Shown here piece after piece: positions 1 through 6,322 of a DNA stretch of 11,033 nt. Under the pieces are notes generated by a model, which was given only the letters and a program-made list of their open reading frames with translations, was not told the origin of the DNA and searched no databases. The translations under genes and the position numbers were made by a program. Location: NCBI GenBank assembly GCA_002731735.1, contig PCCM01000131.1, positions 1 through 11,033 of the forward strand. Direction: 5' to 3'. The stretch's first letter is position 1. Each line of letters opens with the position of its first letter. Origin of the DNA: Gemmatimonadota bacterium. Its GTDB lineage: Bacteria; Gemmatimonadota; Gemmatimonadetes; Longimicrobiales; Gaopeijiaceae.

Positions 1-155
1 CGATCGTACGAGCTTGGACCTGAACATCCGTTCGTTTAGCTTCAGGGCTTGCGGGTCCTCACCTAGTTCCGACCCGAGATGCCGCTCTTGGGGCAGGGGC
101 TGGGCGATCCGTAAATTGGCGCTGCACCGAAAAAGCACGTCGCATGGAGGGCTCG
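1..155 (+). other. Leader upstream of the lipid operon, weak promoter candidate
   Basis: No coding sequence is supported here. The clearest promoter-like pair is TTGGGG at 88-93 and TAAATT at 112-117 with an 18-base spacer, about 40 bases before the first gene. Both hexamers match the sigma-70 consensus only partly, so this is a weak guess. The window edge hides whatever lies upstream, so the operon may begin further left. Confidence 0.25.
146..151 (+). promoter_or_regulatory. Ribosome-binding site that sets the start of the first gene
   Basis: GGAGGG lies four bases before the ATG at 156. An in-frame ATG at 144 also exists, but it has no Shine-Dalgarno sequence of its own, and the GGAGGG begins inside that codon. 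The site therefore favours 156 as the true start and makes the protein four residues shorter than the longest reading. Confidence 0.7.
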
Positions 156-1508
156 ATGGGCGAGAAAAAGGTGAAGGGTACAGGTCAGGGCGGAATGTTC
201 AACGACAAGTCCGGCGAGCAGCTCCCGCTCGCCATGCAGTACGACTACACCAACTTCTATTTCGGGGCAGGCGACGATGCCTTCGCCATGCTCGAACCCT
301 TCGACGAATGGTGGAAGGACTCCGAACCGTCCGGCTACTATCTGTATGGCCTCCCCATGCAGGGTGCGCCCACCACGCGAGTCGCCGTCCGTAACACCAA
401 GACGAACGAGGTCCACTCCGACCTCCTCAATTTCGCCTCCTACAACTACCTCGGCTTGTCGTACCGGCCCGAGGTGAAGGAGGCCGTGATCGAGGCCGTG
501 GGCCGTTACGGTAACGGTGCCTCGGGATCCCCGGTCCTCAGTGGCTCGCTGGAAGTACACCACGAACTCGCCGACCGCCTTGCCGAGTTCAAAGGCAAGG
601 AAGCCGTCCTACTCTTCCCGACCGGCTACAGCGTCAACGTGGGGGTCGTCGCTGGACTCATGCGCTCGGGCGACCTCGTCGTGGCCGACCAGTACGCGCA
701 CGCGAGCTTGGTCGACGGCATGATCCTCTCGAAGGCCACCAGCCGCTTTTTCCGCCACAACAAGGTCGATGACCTCGAGCGCAAGTTGAAGCGTTACGAC
801 GGCAAGAAGTTGGTCCTGATCGAAGGCGTCTACTCAATGGACGGCGACGTTGCAGTCGTGCCCGACATTGTGGAGGTCTGTCAGCGCTACGGGGCCCGCA
901 TCCTGATCGACGAGGCTCATTCGACCTTCATCTATGGCGAGAAGGGGCGTGGGGTGGCGGAGCACTTCGGGTTTGATGACCAGATCGACATGCACGTAGG
1001 CACGTTCTCCAAGAGCCTCGGGGGCCAGGGTGGATTCGTGGCCGGCTCTCAGAAGCTGATTAACTACCTACGTGGATTCTCCCGGTCCCGGTTCTTCTCT
1101 TGCGGGCTGTCTCCCGTGGTAGCAGCCGGGGTTGTTCGGGCGCTCGAGATTTTCTTGGAGGAGCCCGAGTTGAGGACACGACTCTGGGACAACGTGGAGT
1201 TCATGCAGGCTAGCCTTCGCGACGCCGGCGTGTCCGTAGGAGACTCCGAGTCACAGGTGATTCCGATCATGGTACGGGACGACGCACGAATCTTCAAAAT
1301 CGGTGAGGCGCTCCTGCGCGAGGGGATATACCTGAACCCGGTCCAGTACCCCGCCGTACCGAAGCATAAGTCTCGCTTTCGTATGTCCATCTCCGCTGCT
1401 CACTCCCGTGAGGAACTCGAAGAAGGCGCACGGATCATCACAAGTGTACTGCAGAGGTATGGCATATGCCCGGAGACCGAGGGCACTATTACTTCAACCA
1501 CGGGCTGA
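156..1508 (+). CDS. Alpha-oxoamine synthase, serine palmitoyltransferase-like
   Basis: This is a 450-residue PLP-dependent enzyme of the alpha-oxoamine synthase family (AONS/BioF, KBL, ALAS, SPT), which condenses an amino acid with an acyl thioester and releases CO2. Visible family marks, numbered from the ATG at 156, are FASYNYLGLS near 93-102, the glycine-rich YGNGASGSPVLSGS near 118-131, LIDEAHS at 250-256 (cofactor-contacting Asp and His) and GTFSKSLGG with the PLP-binding lysine at K286. An N-terminal extension of about 85 residues precedes the core and is longer than in BioF or KBL, which fits the SPT branch. Its 3' end overlaps the next gene by 43 bases, and a lipid kinase follows, so a sphingoid-base role is the leading inference. 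BioF or another acyl-amino-ketone synthase cannot be excluded because substrate residues cannot be assigned by eye. Family membership is near certain, but the SPT assignment is moderate. Confidence 0.88.
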   Translation: MGEKKVKGTGQGGMFNDKSGEQLPLAMQYDYTNFYFGAGDDAFAMLEPFDEWWKDSEPSGYYLYGLPMQGAPTTRVAVRNTKTNEVHSDLLNFASYNYLGLSYRPEVKEAVIEAVGRYGNGASGSPVLSGSLEVHHELADRLAEFKGKEAVLLFPTGYSVNVGVVAGLMRSGDLVVADQYAHASLVDGMILSKATSRFFRHNKVDDLERKLKRYDGKKLVLIEGVYSMDGDVAVVPDIVEVCQRYGARILIDEAHSTFIYGEKGRGVAEHFGFDDQIDMHVGTFSKSLGGQGGFVAGSQKLINYLRGFSRSRFFSCGLSPVVAAGVVRALEIFLEEPELRTRLWDNVEFMQASLRDAGVSVGDSESQVIPIMVRDDARIFKIGEALLREGIYLNPVQYPAVPKHKSRFRMSISAAHSREELEEGARIITSVLQRYGICPETEGTITSTTG

Positions 1509-2137
1509 GTTGTCTCTTTGAGATGCCGACGTCCGTCGCGCGGCGCCTGGTTCCATCACACCTCCAACCCCTCGAGGTCCAGCACGAGCGCAGTGTTCTC
1601 TCGGTCACTGCGTTCGATTTTTTCGGGGGCGACGGGGGTGTCTTCCAGGAGCTGGTTCTCTCCGTCCTAGTGCCGCCACTCGTGAAGCCCGGTGATCCAC
1701 TGCCCAAGGCCGGCTTGTACCCCTTCGTCGTAGCCACGAGTACGGAGGTGGGCCGCAGAGAGGGGGTCGATCGCTGGAAGCTCCCGCACCTCATGCAAGA
1801 CGTCGAGGTCGTGTTCACCGAGGGGGACAGTCAGATCTCCGCTGCGGCGAGCGCCGACGGGGAGCCGATACTCGAGCTGATAGCTACGAGTCACCGGTTC
1901 GAGCCCACCGAGCTGCTCTTCCACGCATTCATGTGTGACGCCGGAGGGAGTTACAAGGCGGACCTTACCATGCGTGGCGCGAGTTATAGTGAACACGAAT
2001 TCGAGCGAGGCTCACTCGTGATCCATCCCCACGAGATGACCGACGGATTGACCAGAGACGAGATCGCGGACACGCCCTTTCGGGAGCAGTGGATGAAGAA
2101 GGGAGTGGAGGTCTTCGCTCCCCTCGAAGCGATCTGA
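1466..2137 (+). CDS. Acetoacetate decarboxylase-fold protein
   Basis: The 223-residue product reads like the acetoacetate decarboxylase (ADC)-like superfamily. It has an N-terminal strand region with VARRLVPSHLQPLEV at 24-38, where ADC proteins have a 'LPpgLeP' segment, and a central stretch near 94-117 that aligns with the ADC 'GFPKKL' region. In ADC that region carries the Schiff-base lysine. Here it reads WKLPHLM (104-110), and my alignment puts His108 at the catalytic lysine position, so decarboxylase activity is doubtful. The start at 1466 lies inside the upstream gene, with AGAGG at 1453-1457. A start at 1523 would lose part of the fold. The stop is one base before the kinase start, so the three genes are probably translated in a coupled way. 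No signal peptide or membrane segment is seen. The fold call is moderate and the function is unknown. Confidence 0.6.
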   Translation: MPGDRGHYYFNHGLSCLFEMPTSVARRLVPSHLQPLEVQHERSVLSVTAFDFFGGDGGVFQELVLSVLVPPLVKPGDPLPKAGLYPFVVATSTEVGRREGVDRWKLPHLMQDVEVVFTEGDSQISAAASADGEPILELIATSHRFEPTELLFHAFMCDAGGSYKADLTMRGASYSEHEFERGSLVIHPHEMTDGLTRDEIADTPFREQWMKKGVEVFAPLEAI

Positions 2138-2138
2138 G

Positions 2139-3101
2139 ATGTCCTCCGACTCGGATGGCCGCCGCGTCTTTGTTGTCTTCAATCCGGCGTCGGACCGCGG
2201 CCGTGCCGTGCGTAGGATCGACCGTTTCCTCTCGCTGCTCCAGAAACACCTGCCGGGCTTCGAGCACGCCGGCACGTCCCGCCCTGGCGAGGAAAGTCTT
2301 TTAGCGGACCAGGCGATCACCGAGGGGTTCGACCTCATCGTCGCTGTAGGCGGGGACGGGACGTGGAGCAACGTCGCCGACCGGATCGTGGCGTCGGGCA
2401 AGGAGAACGTCGCGCTGGGGATTCTCGCTTCGGGCACGGGAAACGATTTCGGCCGTAACTTCGGCATATCGATGCGTAACCCTGACCGTGCTGTGCAGGC
2501 TCTGGCCAACGGATTCGTTCGCCACCTCGACGTGGGCCGGATCCTCACGGGTGCGAGTCCACTGAGGCCTGAGGCAGGGCCAACCGAGACCTCGAAGGGG
2601 CGGCATTTCCTGAATCTGGTCGGGTTCGGATTCGACGTGGCCGTCATCGAAGACACCGCTGGCGCACGATTCCTGCGGGGAGAGTTACTCTACCAGATGA
2701 CTGCTCTGAAGAATCTCTTTTTCTACTCCGGCGTCCCGCTGGTGCTCGAGTCTGATGGACCTACCGTGGACGCTGATCACCTCATGCTCACCATCTCGAA
2801 CGCGCCGTTTTTCGGTGGCGGCTACCTGATCGCTCCAGCAGCTGAACTCGACGACGGATTGCTGGACGCATGTGCCATCGGCAACACGCCGGCATTCAAG
2901 CGGTTGCGTCTGTTCAACGCAGCGCCCAAGGGGCGGCACGTCGTCTCGGACCACGTCCAGATGCGCCAGAGCGCCCGCTTTTCAGTGCGCTTTCCCTCGC
3001 CACCGAAGTACGAAGTTGATGGGGAGCTCTGGCAAGCCGAGGGTACCGAGGTGATCGTCGAAGCGGTTCCTCGGGCACTCCGCATGGTGGTTCCGGGCTG
3101 A
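2139..3101 (+). CDS. Diacylglycerol/sphingosine-type lipid kinase
   Basis: This 320-residue lipid kinase belongs to the DAGK catalytic family, which also includes YegS, DgkB and eukaryotic sphingosine and ceramide kinases. It transfers the ATP gamma-phosphate to a lipid hydroxyl at the membrane surface. Motifs in order are FVVFNPASDRGRA at 11-23 (start of the nucleotide fold), GGDGT at 71-75 (nucleotide binding), GTGNDFGR at 99-106, GFGFDVAV near 162-169, the C-terminal beta-sandwich motif YLIAPAAELDDGLLD at 229-243, and VDGE at 293-296. Length is normal for the family. The start follows the previous stop by one base (TGAGATG), which implies translational coupling. The SPT-like gene in the same operon makes a sphingoid or other long-chain amino-alcohol substrate attractive, but sequence alone does not separate that from diacylglycerol. 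Confidence 0.87.
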   Translation: MSSDSDGRRVFVVFNPASDRGRAVRRIDRFLSLLQKHLPGFEHAGTSRPGEESLLADQAITEGFDLIVAVGGDGTWSNVADRIVASGKENVALGILASGTGNDFGRNFGISMRNPDRAVQALANGFVRHLDVGRILTGASPLRPEAGPTETSKGRHFLNLVGFGFDVAVIEDTAGARFLRGELLYQMTALKNLFFYSGVPLVLESDGPTVDADHLMLTISNAPFFGGGYLIAPAAELDDGLLDACAIGNTPAFKRLRLFNAAPKGRHVVSDHVQMRQSARFSVRFPSPPKYEVDGELWQAEGTEVIVEAVPRALRMVVPG

Positions 3102-3127
3102 CGTCCAGAATCCACCCAACCCTACGC

Positions 3128-3820
3128 CTAGGCACCGTCCGCGGTAAGGTTGCCCGCGACGAGCATCCAGCGCTCGTCGGCCAGGAGCTCGGCGTCATGC
3201 TCGTCGTGACTCACGAGAACGATCGGCGTCCCGTTATCACGAGCGAACGCACGTACCATGGCGGCAACCTCCGAACGAAGCGGCCGATCGAGGGCCGAGA
3301 ATGGCTCGTCCAGAAGCAGCACCCTTGGAGCCGAAAGAAGCGCCCGGCCCAACGCCACCCTCTGGCGTTCCCCTCCGGAGAGAAACCGGGGACGCCGGTC
3401 GAGTAAGTCGGAGAGGAACAGTGACTCGGCCATCTTCTCCACCTCGGCCGGGCTGCTCCCGGCGTAGGCGAGATTTTCCCTGAGTGAGAGGTGAGGAAAG
3501 AGCAGAGTGTCCTGCGGCACCCACCCAACCCTCCTCTCCCATGTGGGCATGTTGACCCCCGCGTCGGAGTCGAGCCAGATCTCGTCACCCAAACTCACAC
3601 GGCCTTCCGCGCGGGGCTCAAGTCCCGCCAACGCCCGCAGCAGTGTGCTCTTTCCCGACCCCGACGGACCTAGAATCGCGACGTGATCGCTCCCGGGCCG
3701 CCAGTCGACGTCGAGGTCAATGGCATCGAGGGGAACCCGTACCCGAGCGTGTAGCCCCCACGCCCACCCACCCACCGGGCTCCCCTCAGCGTCCACGCGG
3801 GCCCCCTTACCGTCCACCAT
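3128..3820 (-). CDS. modC: Molybdate ABC transporter ATP-binding protein, short form
   Basis: This 230-residue ABC ATPase powers the importer. It shows Walker A GPSGSGKST (51-59), Q-loop Q103, signature LSGGERQRVALGRAL (147-161), Walker B VLLLDEP (167-173), D-loop SALD (175-178) and the H-loop histidine at 205, so it should be catalytically complete. It stops about 25 residues after the H-loop. Typical ModC proteins are around 350 residues and end with a molybdate-binding Mop/TOBE domain, which is missing here. The ATG lies 14 bases inside the 3' end of modAB, with GAGGA at 3826-3830 five bases upstream. The overlap indicates a two-gene operon. Substrate identity is inferred from the fused ModA partner, because the ATPase alone could serve sulfate or another oxyanion. 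Confidence 0.87.
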   Translation of the reverse strand: MVDGKGARVDAEGSPVGGWAWGLHARVRVPLDAIDLDVDWRPGSDHVAILGPSGSGKSTLLRALAGLEPRAEGRVSLGDEIWLDSDAGVNMPTWERRVGWVPQDTLLFPHLSLRENLAYAGSSPAEVEKMAESLFLSDLLDRRPRFLSGGERQRVALGRALLSAPRVLLLDEPFSALDRPLRSEVAAMVRAFARDNGTPIVLVSHDEHDAELLADERWMLVAGNLTADGA

Positions 3821-5339
3821 GGTGGTCCTCGATTCTGCGACGCTGCCACCGCGTCAGCCTCTCGAATCCGAGGAGGGCGACGAGCGAGAGCATCACGCTG
3901 GCGATCACCAGCGTCCAGGTAGCACCCTGGCCCGAGGGCGACTCCAGCAACGAATAGACGGCGAGGGCGATCGTGCGGGTCTGACCTTCCATGTTTCCGG
4001 CGAGCACGACCGTCGCCCCGAACTCCCCCAACGAGCGGGCGAACGCGAGAACGGCCCCCGCCGCGATTCCGGGGAGAGCCAACGGCAGCGAGATGCGCCG
4101 GAACGTCGGCAGCTTCGGCACGCCGAGCGTCCAGGAGACTTCCTCGAAACGCCGGTCGACGGTGTCGAACACGGCTCGGATCGCCATGACGTACAGCGGG
4201 AACCCCACGACAAGTGCCGCCAAGGTCGCGCCCAGGAGTGTGAACGGAATCGGAAGACCCATCGCAGCCAGCAACCCGCCGAGCGCCGACTCCCGGCCCA
4301 ACACAGTCAGAAGCAGGAACCCCGTGACCACGGGTGGGACCACAAGGGGGGCCATGACGATCATCGATACGAAGCTCTTCCCCGGGAAGTCACGGCGCGC
4401 CAGCAACCATCCCACGGCGACCGCGGGAACCAGCCCCAGGAGAACCGCGCTGAGCGCGACGATCAGCGACAGTCGGACCGCCGACCACGGATCCAGCGCC
4501 GGCGACGCGAGCGACGGGACCTGCGCCACCCCTGTGCCGTCGTCCGCCGGTCCAAAACCCGATGCTGCAAACAAGGCCATCGCCTCCGCTCCACTCACGA
4601 AGTCGAGGAAGGCCCCCGCAGCCTCGGGCTGCTCGGTCCGTGCAGTTACGGCTCCCGGATACGTCGGGACAGGGTCGTCGTCCCCCTCGAACGCGAACGC
4701 CACGGTCACACGTTCCTCGGCCAGCGCGTCCGTCCGGTATACGATGCCGCCGTCCGACTCGCCCCTCGCCACCCATTCGAGCGTCCCCCGAACGCTGCCC
4801 CCGCGAATGACCCGCGGCTCAACCGCCGTCCAGGCCCCCACTCGCTCGAGCGCCGCCCTCGCATACCGGCCCGCCGGGGTGTCCTCCGCGGCCAGCGCGA
4901 TCTGAGCGAGGTCCGCACCGGCCAGCGAGCGGGGGTCTCCGGGAGGATCGGCGGTGCCCGTGGGCACCACGAAGACGAGCTGATTCGTTGCCACAGGTCG
5001 GACCGATGATCCGTCTACGCCGCCCCGCTCTTCGAGCCACTGCATCCATACTTCGTCGGCCGATATGAAGACGTCGGCCGGCGCACCCCTGAAGATCTGC
5101 GGCGCCAAGACGGAGGTCGCGGCGAAACTGAAGCGAACGGGGACTCCCGTAACTTCACGCCAGGCCCTGGCCACGACCGGCAGCACGTCCTGGAGGCTCG
5201 CCGCCGCCAAGACCACCAACGCCTCCGGTGTTTCCTGAGCGCTGGTCCTTGAGATCCCGTCCGCGCTGGCCGGCTGCCCCATGAACAACTGGACAGCAGC
5301 CACCCAGATGAGCCATTCTTTAGATAGGTGGAGTGGCAA
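3807..5339 (-). CDS. modAB: Molybdate-binding protein/permease fusion (ModA-ModB)
   Basis: One frame joins a periplasmic ModA domain to a ModB permease. Numbering is from a TTG at 5339 (510 residues). A signal peptide fits 1-26, with K7, a hydrophobic core at 9-20 and an ASA cleavage motif at 24-26. The ModA domain spans about 39-270 with AAASLQDVL, FAATSVLAPQI, GAPADVFISAD (85-95) and GIVYRTD. By comparison with E. coli ModA, oxyanion ligands Ser12, Val152 and Tyr170 are kept (S48, V183, Y201), and Ser39 is replaced by Thr75. ModB follows from about 285 with several hydrophobic segments, the EAA loop (EEVSWTLG, 399-406) and FARSLGEFGAT (433-443). The start is uncertain: TTG 5339 has no clear Shine-Dalgarno, the frame stays open upstream to 5687, and an ATG at 5282 would cut the signal peptide. 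The codon choice rests on the signal peptide alone. Confidence 0.85.
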   Translation of the reverse strand: MPLHLSKEWLIWVAAVQLFMGQPASADGISRTSAQETPEALVVLAAASLQDVLPVVARAWREVTGVPVRFSFAATSVLAPQIFRGAPADVFISADEVWMQWLEERGGVDGSSVRPVATNQLVFVVPTGTADPPGDPRSLAGADLAQIALAAEDTPAGRYARAALERVGAWTAVEPRVIRGGSVRGTLEWVARGESDGGIVYRTDALAEERVTVAFAFEGDDDPVPTYPGAVTARTEQPEAAGAFLDFVSGAEAMALFAASGFGPADDGTGVAQVPSLASPALDPWSAVRLSLIVALSAVLLGLVPAVAVGWLLARRDFPGKSFVSMIVMAPLVVPPVVTGFLLLTVLGRESALGGLLAAMGLPIPFTLLGATLAALVVGFPLYVMAIRAVFDTVDRRFEEVSWTLGVPKLPTFRRISLPLALPGIAAGAVLAFARSLGEFGATVVLAGNMEGQTRTIALAVYSLLESPSGQGATWTLVIASVMLSLVALLGFERLTRWQRRRIEDHHGGR

Positions 5340-5723
5340 GCGACAACCCGCACGTAGGTCCCGGGCGAGGCCAGTACGACCGGCCCGCGCAAGGGGAGTA
5401 TTTGGTCCCTGGCAGTGGCCCAGGTTAGGTAGCGGCCCGAATAACGGCAAGGAGGTCGGCGGGGGCGTGTACACACGAGAATGCGAGCAATGGGAGGCAG
5501 CTTGGGGGCAGATCCGACAGGAGGCCAGGCGGGACCCCCGGGGAGGAGAGGCCGATTCGACACTTGTGGCACGAACTCGCGTGGTCGCCGTGTGGGTCGG
5601 GGGGAACGGCCGTCCGACACGGGCTCCGGGGGAGGTCCGCGACGCGTTCGGAAACCTCGAGGCGCCCGAGCTCTGACTCTTTGACACAACAATGGAATTC
5701 CTTTTTGAGGCGGACCTAGTCGG
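5340..5723. other. GC-rich intergenic region between modAB and pyrE
   Basis: The two flanking genes diverge, so this gap should hold both promoters and the 5' leaders. Several frames are open on both strands, as expected at this base composition, but none reads like a conserved protein. I found no tRNA cloverleaf, signal recognition particle RNA motif or CRISPR repeat. Near pyrE there is a TTGACA at 5681-5686 without a good partner -10, and a palindromic GGAATTCC followed by a T-run at 5694-5706. A structured leader RNA cannot be excluded by eye. Confidence 0.5.
5422..5450 (-). promoter_or_regulatory. Candidate promoter for the mod operon
   Basis: On the minus strand TTGCCG (5445-5450) and TAACCT (5422-5427) are separated by 17 bases, about 80 bases before the proposed TTG start. 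The matches to the sigma-70 consensus are 4/6 and 3/6. A short inverted repeat, CCTGG/CCAGG at 5408-5424, overlaps the downstream edge. No ModE-type operator of the TATAT-N7-TAYAT form is apparent. Confidence 0.25.
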
Positions 5724-6299
5724 ATGAACGCACAGTATGATCGCAAATACCTGAAGAACCTACTTTTGGAGCGCTCCGTACGCCTCGGCGACTTTACACT
5801 CTCGAGCGGGGCTAAATCGTCGTATTACATCGACGCGCGACAAACGACCATGACGGCTGAGGGGCAGAGGCTCACCGGAAAGATCGCGTACACCCTGATC
5901 GAAGAAGCGGGCTGGGACGTGTCGCATGTGGGAGGGCTGACCCTCGGCGCCGACCCTGTTGCGTACGCGATCGCACACCACAGCACCGGGCGCGGTCGGA
6001 CGCTCGATGGTTTCACCGTACGCAAAGAACCGAAGGACCACGGAACCGGACAACAGATCGAAGGGGGCCTGCCCACCGATGCCCGCGTGGTGGTCGTCGA
6101 GGATGCCGTGACGACGGGTGGGAGTGCGATTCGGGCGATCGAAGTGCTTCGAAAGTACGGAGCGTCCGTCGCCGGCGTGATCTGCCTGGTGGACCGGGAA
6201 GAGGGGGGGCGTTCAAGGCTGGACGAGCTCGGCGTACCTCTTCTAGCCGTGTTTACGGGACCGGAGCTCCTCGCAGCGGCAGAGGAAGCAGCGAAGTGA
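5724..6299 (+). CDS. pyrE: Orotate phosphoribosyltransferase
   Basis: The 191-residue enzyme joins orotate to PRPP to make orotidine 5'-monophosphate, the fifth step of de novo pyrimidine synthesis, in the cytoplasm. It carries the N-terminal GDFTLSSGAKSSYYID (22-37), the catalytic loop RKEPKDHG (100-107) whose lysines and histidine act in catalysis, and the PRPP-binding motif VVVVEDAVTTGGS (122-134). Length is within the family range. The ATG at 5724 has only a weak Shine-Dalgarno sequence (GAGG at 5707-5710 is too distant), but the N-terminus matches homologues. It stands alone, divergent from mod and convergent with dnaN, and ends 23 bases from the dnaN stop. No attenuator hairpin of the enterobacterial type is visible upstream. 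Confidence 0.95.
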   Translation: MNAQYDRKYLKNLLLERSVRLGDFTLSSGAKSSYYIDARQTTMTAEGQRLTGKIAYTLIEEAGWDVSHVGGLTLGADPVAYAIAHHSTGRGRTLDGFTVRKEPKDHGTGQQIEGGLPTDARVVVVEDAVTTGGSAIRAIEVLRKYGASVAGVICLVDREEGGRSRLDELGVPLLAVFTGPELLAAAEEAAK

Positions 6300-6322
6300 G
6301 CGGCGGGAGGACGGCGGCCAAC

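Noticed and set aside
144..155. ATG at 144 as the start of the SPT-like gene
   Set aside because: It has no ribosome-binding site, whereas GGAGGG at 146-151 sits correctly before the ATG at 156.
63..563. 166-codon minus-strand frame over the SPT-like gene
   Set aside because: It is antisense to the conserved N-terminal half of that enzyme and has no supporting context.
3720..5009. Long plus-strand open frames (up to 429 codons) opposite the mod genes
   Set aside because: They are antisense to well-conserved domains, rich in Arg/Pro/Gly/Ser, with no recognisable motif. High GC leaves the complementary frames open.
5480..5530. Weak resemblance to the signal recognition particle RNA loop (GGAGGCAGC)
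   Set aside because: The conserved GGTCAGG and CCGGAAGG parts of the motif are missing.
5500..5580. tRNA-like segment (GTCGAAT and a GGAGGAG/CTCCTCC resemblance) in the mod-pyrE gap
   Set aside because: I could not pair an acceptor stem, anticodon arm and T-arm at tRNA spacing on either strand.
5467..5676. Small plus-strand frame from GTG 5467 after GGAGG at 5451-5455
   Set aside because: Spacing to the GTG is about 11 bases, the product is not recognisable, and its codons are not clearly biased. It remains possible but unsupported.
5681..5709. TTGACA at 5681-5686 as a pyrE promoter
   Set aside because: At a 17-base spacing the partner is TTTGAG, only 2/6 to the -10 consensus, so it does not stand as a promoter call.
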